Shown piece by piece: positions 37,401 through 49,053 of a stretch of DNA of 64,000 nt; the first letter of the stretch is position 1; each line of letters opens with the position of its first letter. The position numbers were made by a program, and so were the translations under genes. This DNA is from Gymnorhina tibicen (Eukaryota > Chordata > Aves > Passeriformes > Artamidae): positions 376,072 to 440,071 of the forward strand of contig VXAZ01018004.1 in NCBI GenBank assembly GCA_013399875.1, in the 5' to 3' direction. The notes under the pieces were generated by a model. That model saw only the letters and a program-made list of their open reading frames with translations. It was not told the origin of the DNA and ran no database searches.

Positions 37401-39859
37401 TGATTAAGGAAGAATAAAATTATGTGGTTTCAAACAGTAGGCAGCAGAGAACCTAGAGTGCAGGCTAAATACTAGATGAAATAGGGGGCAGGAGGAATAA
37501 GACAGAACAGCAATACAGTTTTATAAATAGTCAGAAGTGAGGGAACATAAATCTGTTTTGAAGTGAAGAGCTGTATAATATCACCATTAACCTGAGCACA
37601 TGTAAACAGTTTCTGGGCCATATGGGAAAACAGAGAGCCTAAGACACTCAGTCAAACTGAAGAGATGTAGTGCTCTTTACTCTCTATTATTACAGAATAT
37701 GAAATATGAGCGCCTCACTAGGAGACTGCTAAGTTGAATTAGCGTTTTTTACCTACAACCAGAGGGTGTCCACACCTATTCTTCATAAAAAGTGGAAGTC
37801 TGTCAATGTTGCAAATCTTCAGGATATACCTAGCTACTGAAGAATTCTCATGAAGCGAGAAACAAAATCCAGTTAGTATGTATAACTGTACTTAGGTTCA
37901 CTATCCCACATCTGGCTACTCTGGAAGAGACAGTAGTGAATGAAATACAACAAAAACTTGTCTTAAATTATATGTTAAGACAGCACATTAAAGCCTAAGC
38001 ATCGCACAAAAATAGAGAGCCAGCACACTACATATTCTGTTTGTTAATTCACTCATCAAGCCTTTGTCCGCAGTTTAAAACTCCTAAAATACAGTGTAGA
38101 TAAGACAGCTGGTAATGTTTAATTAAAATATTTCTTCTGCTTTGGTGAAACTTAATTCTCTATTGAATCATATTCAGAAACATCTCCTTTGCTGAGAAAC
38201 AATCAGGAAAGGCAGCATTCCCAAGTGTGCACCCACTTCCCCATACCTAAGAAAATATCAGAAATTATCTCAGTTTTATTGTCAGGAAATACCACCACAG
38301 AAGCAAAAGACTTCAAAGCAGAATAATCAGGGAAGTTATTCCTTTCCTCATGAGCCCCCTTCAGAAGGATGTGCTCAAGTTATTGTAGAATCTTCAATCA
38401 GTCCCCAAGCACCACTGGGATAAGAATGGAAAATAACCAAGTTTTGCACATTTTAAAAGAATTAGAAAACTTCAGTAACCTAATTCGGGTAACTAACAGA
38501 ACTGCAACTGAACAGATTCTATGATGTCACTCAGATTGCCTAAAGTTTGCCAAACCTGCCATTCACTAATTGTTTATGTGCACATAGAGGACTCTTTGCA
38601 CAAATAGTTGAAGGTGACCCTTTGTGGAAATCTACTGAAAGCAGAAATACCACCTGCATGAATGCTACCCTGCACACCAGAACCCAAAGAGTAGAAAATG
38701 GTTTCTGAACATGTTACAGGACAGACTTTGATCATCCAACAATATTTGCACAACACTAGCAGCTAGTGCAATCAGAGTTTAACCTCTTCCAAAAATGTTC
38801 TGAATTGTGCAAGCTGTTCTTGCAGTGAAAATCCTGGTCATCTCTTGCTCACTTAATAGCAAGGAAAAGGCCAGAATGTCTGCATTTGCCAAACACCTAC
38901 AAGTGTTTTGAAACATTACCTCTCACAAATAAATACAAACAGCACAGAAAGCATCTCCTCTCTGTGTGGCTCCTTAATGTTACAGCAAGTTACTGCTGCA
39001 AAATGATTTATCAGTAGGGCTTTCCAGAGAGAGTGCCTAGGTAGAAAGACAGATGATGCAGCAGAAGCCTAGAAATGTTAAAAACAAATTAGATTTGAAA
39101 TCTTTGTAAGATCAAACTCAATGTTAGATCAAAACAACATTTATGTGATAGGCTTGTGAAAACCTAATGAAAAATGAGCTGTAAGTCTAATTTTCTTCCC
39201 TACCCCATCTTAAGTATCATAACTCTAGTTCTTGTGTACAGCTCCTAGCAAGCTAACACCTATCTTTAAAAAAAGGCCTTGAATATGACCTTTAAAAAGA
39301 CCTTGCAACTAATGCTGTTTCCAGTCTGTAAACAGCAGCCTAAAAACCACCTTTTGAAAAAGCATAATGACTTAGAAACTATTTAAGAAACTACAGAAAA
39401 TTGTCAGAGCAAAGAAACAGATGCAAAGGAGTAGGTGGCAATCACTTAACTTATGCATTACAGCCTTCAACCAATACTGCTTGAGCTTCTTAAAATACAA
39501 GCAAAGTTATTTTCAAAGAGCAAAACAAGTCTTTGATAAAGATTCCCTTTTGTTCCTATCAGCATTTTCCAGATCAATACTGTCCGCAGACTGCAAGTTG
39601 GTCTTTTCTCTTCTTCACCAGCTACATGTCATTTTTTGAATTACATCAATGTCCCTCCAGCAAGTTTCACAGGTGAAATCCTGTCAAACGTGGTGAAGAT
39701 ATTTGAAGCACAATCAGCATAAGCAAAGATCACAGATCTTTGTTTCAGAAAACTATCTATGCCCTGGCATAAAATAAGCTAGTAAAATTATATTATTCAC
39801 TGTGATGCTTTATCATTGCAGCAAAAGACTGTGATTTATTAAAAAATATGCAGACTTAG
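31446..39859. other. AT-rich non-coding sequence, unassigned
   Basis: No gene or repeat family is recognised over eight kilobases. Small frames at 31622-32013, 33536-33757, 36419-36670 and elsewhere lack domains. T/G-rich simple stretches occur near 36330-36370, and a short AGAAAT-rich stretch lies at 32035-32090. Confidence 0.5.
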
Positions 39860-40410
39860 TGTACTGAGTCTGGCTGAGTTCGAGTTCATTTTCTCTTAGC
39901 AGCCCTCACGGTGTACTTCACTTTGCATTAGTAGCTGTAGAGGTGTTGGTAACACACCAGTTTTGGCTACTGCTGAGCAGTGATGGCAGAGCACCAGCAC
40001 TGTCTCTCTGAGATCCTGGGAGGGGGCACAGCTAGTCCAAATTAACCAAAAGGATATTCCATACCATATGAATACATATCAGCTCAGACATAAAAGCAAA
40101 GGGAGGGAGGAGGAATGGGGTGCATTTGTCATTTTACAGAGTTTGCCTTCCTGAGCAACTGTTACACTGGCTGAAGCCCTGCTTCCTGGGAGGTGTCTGA
40201 AGATCACTCGCAAATGGGAAATAGAGATTGTTATTTGTTTTTCCTTTGCTTATGCACACAAACTTAGATGTTTTTTCTTGCTTTAGTAAACTGTCTTGTC
40301 TCAACCTGCTAGCTGTTTTCCATCTTATTTTTCTTTTCCTTGTCCCACTGGAAAGGGGAGTGATAAAGGAGCTTGGTGAGCACCTGGCATCCAGCCAAGA
40401 TCAACCCACA
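39860..40410 (+). mobile_element. 5'-type LTR of an ERVL-like endogenous retrovirus
   Basis: It begins TGTACTGAGTCTGGCTGAG at 39860 and ends GATCAACCCACA at 40410, 551 bp. U3 landmarks are 'GCATTAGTAGCTG', 'AACACACCAGTTTTGGCTAC' and 'GGATATTCCATACCATATGA'. An ATAAAAG box lies near 40090, and U5 has 'TCCCACTGGAAAGGGGAGTG'. It is followed by a primer-binding-site-like sequence (separate entry), so this is a 5' LTR with the first bases of the internal region rather than a simple solo LTR. All coding sequence beyond about 40457 is lost, where a second LTR begins. Confidence 0.88.
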
Positions 40411-40418
40411 GTCCTTTT

Positions 40419-40435
40419 TGGCACCCATGTGGAGC
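40419..40435 (+). promoter_or_regulatory. Retroviral primer-binding-site remnant (tRNA-Lys type)
   Basis: Seventeen bases starting TGGCACCCATGTGG lie eight bases after the LTR end. They resemble the tRNA-Lys(1,2)-type primer-binding site (TGGCGCCCAACGTGG...) with one base missing and a few substitutions. This is where the tRNA primer would pair to start minus-strand DNA synthesis. Position and similarity agree; the tRNA assignment is from memory. Confidence 0.6.
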
Positions 40436-40457
40436 ATGAGGGAGGAACCAAAAAGGC

Positions 40458-40890
40458 TGTAGTGGGTTGACCCTGGCTAGATTCCAGGCACCCACCAGAG
40501 CAGCTCCCTCATTCCCCTCCTCAGCTGGACAGGGAAGAGGAAATATAATGAAGGGTTCATGAGTTGAGATAAGGACTGGGAGGGATCACTCATCAAATAC
40601 TGTCATGGGCAAAACAAGCTCAAATTAAAGATATTAAATGAATTTATTACTAAAAAGATCAGAACGGGATAATGAGAAGTAAAATAATACCTTAAAAACA
40701 CATTCCTCCCACCCCTCCCTCCTTCCTAGCACTGCCTCTTACCCCAGCAGCGCAAGGAAACTGGGAATGGGGGTTATGGTCAGTTCATCACCCGAGGCTT
40801 CTCCCACTGCTCAGGGAGAGGAGTCCTTCCCTTGCTCCACCATGGGATCTCTCCCACGAGAAACAGTTCTCTATGAAGTTCTCCAGTGTG
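40458..40890 (-). mobile_element. 3' part of a tandem-module LTR, opposite orientation
   Basis: On the plus strand it begins TGTAGTGGGTTGACCCTGG at 40458, the reverse complement of the U5 terminus seen at 22.09 and 60.72 kb. It continues with 'CCCTCCTCAGCTGGACAGGG', 'GAGATAAGGACTGGGAGGGA', 'GGGGGTTATGGTCAGTTCAT' and 'GGGATCTCTCCCACGAGAAA'. It is truncated at its 5' side near 40890, where CR1 sequence starts directly. It lies in inverted orientation to the LTR just before it. Confidence 0.87.
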
Positions 40891-41219
40891 CCACTCATTA
40901 TGGCTCTCTGGGATCTGCTGTTTAGCTGGTTCTCAATCCATGTCACTGCCCACTCATCCAGTCCACACTTCCTTAGTTTGCCTATGAGGATGTTGTGACA
41001 GACAGTGTCAAAAACCTTGCTGAAGTCAAGGCAGACAATATCCACTGCTCTTCCCTCATCCATCCAGGCAGTTGCTTCGTCATAGAAGGAAATCAGGTTG
41101 ATGAGGCATGATTTACCTTTAGTGAATCCACGCTGACTACTCCTGATCATCTTCTTGTCATCCATGTGGATAGAGATGGTCTCCAGAATGAGATGATCCA
41201 TCACCTTCCCAGAGATTTA
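40891..41219 (-). pseudogene. CR1 LINE reverse-transcriptase fragment
   Basis: The minus strand encodes part of the CR1 ORF2 reverse transcriptase in one frame from about 41204 down to 40890. In order it carries a finger-type segment SSQRGFTKGKSCL, then VDIVCLDFSKVFDTV with the first catalytic aspartate region (motif A), then HNILIGKLRKCGLDEWAV. The later YADD catalytic motif, the endonuclease domain and the 3' end are absent, so it cannot be active. At its lower end the frame runs straight into LTR sequence and stops near 40788, giving a 138-codon chimeric frame. The coding frame is unusually well kept for a relic: no stop codon occurs in the CR1 part. Confidence 0.93.
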
Positions 41220-43389
41220 GAATTGGAATTACATGCAATATCTGGTCATGCAAGTACTCCATAGTTAACGTGATCATTGCTTATCTTCAAGTTAGAATAT
41301 TAGCCCACACATGTGTCCAGAAGTTGTGTCACTTCTATTTTCTTCTTTAAAAGAAATTTTAGACTGTCATCTTTCTTCTCTCAAACACTTGGAAAGCCTT
41401 CCTGTAAAATGTGAAGATTGTAATGAGTTCATTTGTCCCAGTGCTTATCAAAATGTAATTTGTGTCTCCTTAAGCCTCTATAGTTAAAACTACCTAGATA
41501 TTTGACATTAAACTTTGGGAAATATGTATCTTAAATCTTCACAGCATACAGGAGTATAACAGTTGTCAGGGTTAATTCTAGAAATATGTCCAGATTATCT
41601 GATAATAATATGGATTTGGATGCAGGCCTATACCTTTGACATAACACGTAGAACTTTCTTTTTAATCAGGGCGTATCTCATTCAAATAACCAGCTTTCCA
41701 TGTCTCTAAAAGGTGGCGATAAGAAAGAAAGGAAATTAGCTACTTTTGAGACATAAGTGAAACAAAAAAAGAAAACCTCCTCAGATTTCACTTTCTATTT
41801 ATTGCCAAAGTACAATACCCCAGTACAAGCACTAATCAAATGCTATTCATAAAGTAAAATGTAACCTTTGATTGTTCTACCAGAGGTATGAGAACTGCTC
41901 TAATTTCTGGATTTCAGATGCATTATGCTGAGTGTTAGAATAGAGGTCTAATGATAAACTCTTGCAACTTAACAAAGAAATATTCTAACACTGCTGGGGT
42001 GTCTTAAACTTTCTCCAGGTAGCATGTCATCCCCAAGAAAGCTAAGAGCAAGGTAATTATATCACCTGTCATGACATCACAGGACTCAGGCACTATTTAT
42101 TTAGAATCATTTTTATTAGAAAAATAACAGTTGTCTTAAATTTAGGTAAGAGTTAAAAAACCCAAACAACTGAGGAATGGAAGCAACTATATAAAGAAAA
42201 CCTAAGACAAAAAAAGGTAATTTTAGTTTACAAGATGTTTCTTTCTGTGTTCTGTACCTTATCTAACCTATGAGACTGAAACTAGGCTTCCCCACCCCTG
42301 ATTCAAAGAATACTGATAATTATTTTTCACACATTATTTAAAGATGGACACCCCTCATGCATCAGAGAGCAGTGATGAGAACATTACCTGTTTGCTCTTT
42401 CCCTGCACAGGAATTTCCATTTTTTGTTTTACTCATTTTTTGTAAAACTTCCCATCTTTTATAACTGGTGGCAGTGTTTCACACAGTAACATTGTCATTT
42501 TAAGGAATATTCTTCCTATTTTGATAGGTAGACAAACAAGCATTCATTTTCTTAATGCCCATGACAAGAAAATATAATAAAAGAATCTAATATTTTTTGA
42601 CATTCTTACAATTTTAGAATCACCTGACTGGACTCATTTCCTTACTATTACTACAACAAAGACAAAAAGAAAAGCAGCACATTGTGAAATTGGGTATTGG
42701 GTCTTCGAAGAACTGATCTTCCTCTGCATTTGTTTTAGGGAAACTCATCACAATAAAATTTTTGAAAACACCTGTTATTCCCAATTGAAATTATTGGCTT
42801 TTCTTAACCTCAATATCTGACAATAAGCAAGCATCACATCAAGAAAAGTAAACTATTTCTCTGAGATTATATAAAATAAAAGTACTGCAACAGAGAGACA
42901 TACATTCAGTTAAAAGAATTTTCTTACAAGTGCTGGTTTTGCAAATATAAACCTTGGCTAAAACATAAAATGACATTTCTCATTAAAATATTAGTTTCAT
43001 TTTGGATAGACTAAGTAGTTTTAATTAATAAACATAATATTTGAAGACATGCAAATGAAGATTTTACTGAAATAATTACAAAAGTAACATTCAGTTGTCT
43101 GGCTTCAAGAGATGTGCTACTTATTCTGAATAGCAACTGAGTAATTAGAAGTGGTGGCTTATGAATGTATCTGCACAGAATGAAGGAAAAGCAAGACTAG
43201 ATTGGTTCTGGGCAAGACCTGAAATGATCAGATTTTGGGTACATATTTATCTTCATCTTATTTATGGATTTATATATACAACTGAGAGAATACCAAGCTT
43301 CAGTTTCAAATTCAGGAGGAACAGGGAAAAGTCATCAGCATATTCACAAAACTTAAACTCTCCTTGACAGAAAAAGCCATTTGTCCTCT
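41220..43389. other. AT-rich non-coding sequence
   Basis: No gene or repeat is recognised up to the assembly gap. Confidence 0.55.
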
Positions 43390-43437
43390 NNNNNNNNNNN
43401 NNNNNNNNNNNNNNNNNNNNNNNNNNNNNNNNNNNNN
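43390..43437. other. Assembly gap (48 undetermined bases)
   Basis: A run of N. The flanks are ordinary AT-rich sequence with no simple repeat at the edges, so the gap cause is not visible. The 67-codon frame reported across it is an artefact. Confidence 0.98.
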
Positions 43438-46394
43438 TTTGAACTGTTAATTGGAGCATCAACACGTATTAGCTCTCTCAAACTGAAGTACAGGACACTG
43501 ATTGCAAATGGCTTTTAAGAAAATATCTTGGCATTTTCTGGAAGTTCATCCCTATCTTTCTCACTTTGCTTGTATATTATTCTGTATTCTTCCACACAAT
43601 CTCTGTATTTTAAGTGCCCCAAATCCTTTATGGGGGAGGCTAGTCACTGTTAGATGAAGACTTTGAAATCTCTGTGCATAACCTGACATATAAAAACAGC
43701 TGCTCAGCATCCTCCTGTATCTGAATTAAAACATACAACACATCCCTCAAGATTTAATTACTCACAGTTTTTCATCACTTCACTGAAAAAAAATGATTCT
43801 GGTAACATCAACAATTTATTGGTTAAGGACAAAGTACCTGCATCATTGCATTGGAAATAAGAGTAAAAAATAGCCTTACCAAAAATACACTGTCAGCAGT
43901 CTATTCTCCAGAGAAGAATCACAACTTCTTTATTCCTGACTTTGTTGTTACTATTTAATTTTGAGGGAAATTCCCTTAGTTTTCCCACTACAGAAATATA
44001 AAGCTAAGCAGTCATGTGTGACTCCTTCGTTACCGCCAAACAACTGAAGAAGCAAAATCAATGCTAGGATTGCAAAAGTTTTTGTACATACTTTCCCTGA
44101 AAGCGAAGAAGGTTAGCTAGCATAACCAGTTTTCTGCATACTTGAACAATCACAAAAAGAAGACACACACATGCACAAAACCAAAACAGAACGAAACAAA
44201 CAAAAAACCAAATAAACAAACACAAACCCCATACAGATCATTCAGCTATTTTTCCTGTCTTGCCAAACAGTCTACTGTACCTCGGTATAGTGTCCTCTTT
44301 TTCTTAGGTCCAGATGAGAAATTAATGCATAGAAAAAGTAATGCACGCAAAGAGGAGACATGCAGAAAGAAAAAAATTTACAAGGAAAGAAGTAAGGAAA
44401 CAATAGAGAAATTTTGTAAAAGAAGACAAAATTTGTGGAAGGTAGATACGTCAGTCAGAAATAAAAGCAGAAACCATGACACTCTAGTAGGTAAGGAGTC
44501 TTTGCAGCAGCAGAACTACATTGAGTTAGTCTCAGCTTGGATATTCTAAGTCAGGGGATGCAAACAAGCACTAGTTTGTCAGGAATCTTGTAGGATAACA
44601 TGCTTTAAGGTTTGTTATTTTCTACATCTTAATAAGTCCATGTATTTATGAACCTAAAAAGAAAGCGTATGAAGGATTCTGAAGCATTTCCTTCTTTTCT
44701 AGGCAAACTAGAATTTGTATTTTCCCCTGAGAGTGTAATACTTTGCAAGGCTATTAGAACATTTTTTAGAAGACCCCAGTGACCCTGCCACAGTCATTAA
44801 TTCAAAATCCCTAACTCAAAGCCTGAATCTAGATTTATAGTGGGTAAGTAATATAGAATGCAATTATGATCCTACTGTGAAAATGAGAAAAATGTTGCCC
44901 ATTAGACTAAATCTTTAATCTTTCCATCACTGAAGGTATTCTTTCTCCATAATTCAATTACAATTTTTTAAGTAAAATAATGTTCAGATTCAGCAAGAAA
45001 TCAGATATCCTTTCTGCTTCCTGACACTATCTCGTACTTGTTCTTAAATGCTCCCATTTATATGTTTTGTAGCTTGGAAATTGTAACTTGCTTACTATAC
45101 CATTCATTATTGTTCAAAACTACACACTCAAGTAATCTTTACATGAAGAAATTCATAATTAATGAACAAATTATTCAAAGTGAGTATCAAAATCTTCATA
45201 ATGGAAAGGATGCCTATGGGCACTTGTATGAAGGTGCAGTTTTTCTGGTCAAACATGAAGTGTTTAAGGGCAGACACACAAAGGGTTTTTATTGGAATTG
45301 ACTTTGACTTCAAATACATATTGCTGCAAACCATAGAAAATAATTTCTTTTAAGAATTGTTTTCAGCTGCTTTTTAGTACCCGAAAAATATTTAATCCTC
45401 TTTTATTTTTTTTCCTACATCTCCATCTGCCTGATCAGGAAGGTCTCAATTCCTGTATTACTTTAAGCACCTTCTGGAGCTACACTCTTCTGAAACCATC
45501 ATTCTGATGCCCAAGAAGTTAATCAGCTGTTGACAATGTGTCAACTGCCACTGCTTTCTGCGCTTTCTCTACATTTTTTTTCCTACAAAGGGCTTTATCA
45601 GGACAGAGAAATAGAGGCATAGCAGTGGAGGCTCTGAAAAATGTGTCAAGGGAAGAGGAATATGGACATGGGAACTTAAGAGAGGAGGCACTGACTTGTG
45701 CCCACAGCTATGAAACATCTACTAATGATTGCAGGGGTTTTGTTGTGGGTCTTTTGGCTTTTTGTGTTTCTTAAAGAAGAAGTCACAGAAGTAGTCAAAA
45801 GCAGTTCTCAGTGTAATAAAGAAAAAATAAATAGTATATAAAAAGGTAAAAGGCATAAAATTCTCATATAACCTCGAGCTATAGACCAGTGAAGGACTAG
45901 ATATCTGTAAAGGCATGTTAGGAAACATAAAAGTGACCTCAAGTAGAAGCCAAATATATAAAGAAGAAAACCATAACCATAAGACCCATCACAGTCCTCA
46001 CAATAAAGTCCTCCAGAGACTGCTGACCTACAGTGCTGCCCTTTCCAGCAGCTACCAACGAGCTACTGAAATTATTTTCATAATTGACAAATGTCTGATT
46101 TTGTGTGCCTGTCACCATTGCCATTTCAATGTAACCAATACAGTTATCCTATTATTTACTTCTGTCACCAAAATTTGTCTACATTTAAAGGCAAAGTTTC
46201 TAGCACCTTACCACATGAAATATTTTCAGTTGATACCCTACTAATAGATATATCTATTTCTCAAGGAAAAACCTCAAAAGCTTTTATTTCACATTATTCA
46301 CAATTTCATAAAACATGGTCTCGCCTAATTTATACAAAATTCATAGTCCTGCATTTCTTAAAAACAAAGAAAAAGGTCTAGGAGCACCTTCACT
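43438..46394. other. AT-rich non-coding sequence
   Basis: No gene is recognised. An A/C-rich stretch at 44150-44228 gives rise to part of a 135-codon plus-strand frame (44142-44549), which is lysine/asparagine-rich low-complexity translation with no domain. Confidence 0.5.
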
Positions 46395-46494
46395 TTGAGC
46401 AGCCTGGTCTAGGGAAGGCAGCTCTGCCTGCAGTAGGGGGATTGGAACTAGAGGATATTTCATGTCCCTTCCAAAACAAACCATTCTATGATTT
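46395..46494 (+). mobile_element. CR1 LINE 3' terminus
   Basis: It reads 'TTGAGCAGCCTGGTCTAGGG', 'GGGGGATTGGAACTAGAGGA', 'CATGTCCCTTCC' and 'CCATTCTATGATTT', the sense-strand end of CR1 including the terminal ATTCTATG octamer. About 100 bp, 5'-truncated. Confidence 0.92.
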
Positions 46495-47410
46495 GAAGTT
46501 TTCTTAGATTAACAGTGAATAGATGTGGTAGGCTAAGAGGCAAAATATCTCTTTGCAAATGGAATCAGCTTCCCAGTAGCAGAGTAGCTGAATGTACAAG
46601 AAACAGTTTAGAAACTACAGCAAGTAGCTCCTGTACTCCTGAGGCAAATGGCAAATACTACTACTGAGTTCTGCAAATACTACAACAAATAACCTTATTG
46701 AAAAGTCAGAGGAGAGAACTCTCAATACATGTTTTCACTTCATGAAAAATAATTTCATCTTATTCTCTCCAAAAGAAGGAGGGTGTATTTGGTTTTTTTT
46801 CTTTCTTAGAAATGCCAGTTCTATCTAGACAAATACTAGTGTTACGAGAAACAAAAGAAAATAAAAGAAAAATAACTACTAGAGAATAGAAAAAAATATT
46901 CTACCTATTTGAAATGCTTCTTCTTGCTGACTGTTTAATGTCAGCTTAAAATGAAATTATTATAGTAAGAAGAAATATTATAGCAGAGTTTGAAGAAAAA
47001 CCAGAATACTTTGATGTTTTACAGATTAAGCACACGTTTTCAGGGGGAGATGGAATGAGACAGAAAAATACAGTATTTAATAAAATTTCAGGTGAAGTAA
47101 AAACAGTTTGTTATTTCCATTGCAAGTGCCACCAAAATGATAGAATTTTAAATATTTTCTAATTTCTCAATTTTGGTTTAAGAAATATCATCCTTCATAT
47201 GTTACCCCAAGAGAAAGAAAATGTTATTGAATCAAAAGATATATTCAGAATCTTATATAGTGCAAAAGAACTCTTTTGTGTAGAGTTCTGTGAGTAACTC
47301 ACTCTACCCAATTTCCTCCTACTCAAGGTAAATATTTTTTTTTTTCAGCTTTACCTAAAACTTGTCTTCTGAGTATTTTAGTTAACTTCTGAACATGCTG
47401 CAGCTTCTGC
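46495..47410. other. AT-rich non-coding sequence
   Basis: No gene is recognised. A polypyrimidine run ending TTTCAG at 47348 resembles a splice acceptor, but no open exon follows it. Confidence 0.5.
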
Positions 47411-48002
47411 TTAGGGGACAGGACTCTCGTGAATATGAAAGCTTGTTGTATTCAGGTTTATCTTGTCTTCACAATTAGAGTGGGAAGGAGTATCCCACCC
47501 ACGTGAGCCAAGCAACGGAACAGCACCTCCCCTGCAGCAGGGGCGTGATTTAATGCCAAGGAGCTCTGGGAAGGGCATCTCACCGAGAGTCCTGCTATTG
47601 CAGTGTCCAAGTACGCTGACAATGATCTGTTTCTGCCATGCTAGGGGTGCAGCTGTCAGAGGCAGCCAACACACAGTCAGCACAGAAGGGGGCCAGAAGC
47701 TCAGCTGAGGATAGTGACCACAGGCTGGACAACAGCAGTGACAGGCCACAGTGCACAGTCCCCAGTACCAACCTTGAAGAAACAGCCCCTGGCCCATCAC
47801 AGGCCTCCACCCAGTGTGAGGTCTTAAGGGAAAACACACATCTGGGGCTGTGGGGTTGCATGGTGCCCCTTGCTGGGTCTGGCATGAGGTAGGGAGGCTC
47901 CTCTCCCATGGGAAGTGTGTGCTGGTCGAAACTGTTCTGTCAAGGAAATGAACTCCGGGAGGCAAACAGTGGTCTGTGCAGCATCTAAGAAGTAGAAAAG
48001 CA
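47411..48002. other. GC-rich block of unknown origin, abutting a CR1 fragment
   Basis: About 590 bp clearly richer in GC than its surroundings, ending where recognisable CR1 reverse-transcriptase sequence begins. The minus strand has the longest reading frame of the window (220 codons, 47411-48073). Its last part runs antisense through the CR1 relic, and its composition (many C, H, W, P, L) looks like a fortuitous antisense frame. The plus strand has 81- and 84-codon frames. I recognise no domain on either strand. It could be a 5' part (ORF1 region) of the same LINE, an internal retroviral segment, or a retrocopy. Confidence 0.4.
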
Positions 48003-48325
48003 GAATGGATGACAGAAAAGCAGTGGATATTGTTTAACTTGAGTTCAGCAAGGCTTTCAGCACCATCTGTCATAACATCTTTATAGGAAAGCTGATCAAG
48101 TATGAGTAAGGGAAGCTGATCAAGTATGAGTAAGGAAGAGCTTTTGAACTCAGAGTGCTGTGATCAGCAGCACGAAGTTCAGCTGGAGGCCAGTAACTCG
48201 TGATGTACTCCAAGGGTACAAGGGCCAGTATTGTTTAGTGTCTTCACTGGTGACCTCATGGGTGACAGCACTAAGTGAACCCTCAGCAAGTCTGCAGATG
48301 GCACAAAACTAGATCCTATAAACAA
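48003..48325 (+). pseudogene. CR1 LINE reverse-transcriptase fragment, decayed
   Basis: The plus strand carries a broken CR1 ORF2 segment. 'GTGGATATTGTTTAACTTGA' and 'TTCAGCAAGGCTTTCAGCAC' correspond to motif A (VDIV-LDFSKAFDT), with a stop and a catalytic Asp to Glu change. They are followed by 'CATAACATCTTTATAGGAAA', 'GTGCTGTGATCAGCAGC', 'AGCTGGAGGCCAGTAACTCG', and 'CTCAGCAAGTCTGCAGATGG', which matches the FADD catalytic region with the aspartates altered. It also has frameshifts and a 24-bp internal duplication (separate entry), so it is inactive. It overlaps the same part of the LINE as the 41-kb fragment but is much more worn. Confidence 0.9.
48087..48134. repeat. 24-bp tandem duplication inside the CR1 relic
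   Basis: GAAAGCTGATCAAGTATGAG plus TAAG (48087-48110) is repeated immediately at 48111-48134 with one difference. Other CR1 copies have this segment once (GKLRKCG region), so it arose after insertion. Confidence 0.9.
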
Positions 48326-49053
48326 ACTTTGTACTACACTAAAAAAGTGTCAGATTATGACATACCAAACCATTGTTAACTTTTGAGTCTTGTGTTATTT
48401 CAACATAGGGACTCTCCTTTTTTGGTTTTTTGGTTTTTTTTTTTAACCCATGGAATATATATGTGCACTGCAACACAATTTTACCTAGTATGAATGCATT
48501 ACATCTTGTTGAGTAAAAGAATGATCAACCAAATTGTCCCTAGAAAAATATGGTCATTAAGATTTTTTTAACTCTTGCATCTGAAAAGGATGAAATTCAA
48601 GAGTAAAAACTTTGAAATAATATTAACTAATACATATACATACTTTCTCACTAATCTCTACTGCCTAATTGTTTTCCTTTTAACAGAGACTATCAGTTAG
48701 GTTTTAGCCACTCAATCTTTCCAGCTTCTTTTTTTTCTGAGAAATCTACACATTCTTTTAAATCTAACATACCCTTTTTTGAGTCCCTTCATGCAATGGC
48801 TGTTTGATGCTCTGAGGGTGTAACAGGACTTACTATATTTCTTCTTTTCACCTCAAAATTGTTTATTCTTTTCTCTTTTAATCTCTAATCTACAAATGTT
48901 TGACAAAGAGTGAGAAACAAAAAATGATAGAGAAATAAATTAAATATAAAGCCTAAAAGCAAATTAGTTGTTTGAAATAAAGGTTTCCACAGCTGAAAAT
49001 AACAACCAAATTTACCCAAGAATTAGAAGGGGAAAGAAGATCAAAGGAAAGTA
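48326..49053. other. AT-rich non-coding sequence
   Basis: No gene is recognised. A T-rich stretch lies at 48416-48446. Confidence 0.5.

Noticed and set aside
43262..43465. 67-codon minus-strand frame
   Set aside because: It passes through 48 undetermined bases.
47335..47348. Splice-acceptor-like polypyrimidine tract ending TTTCAG
   Set aside because: No open exon with protein similarity follows; such tracts are frequent in AT-rich DNA.
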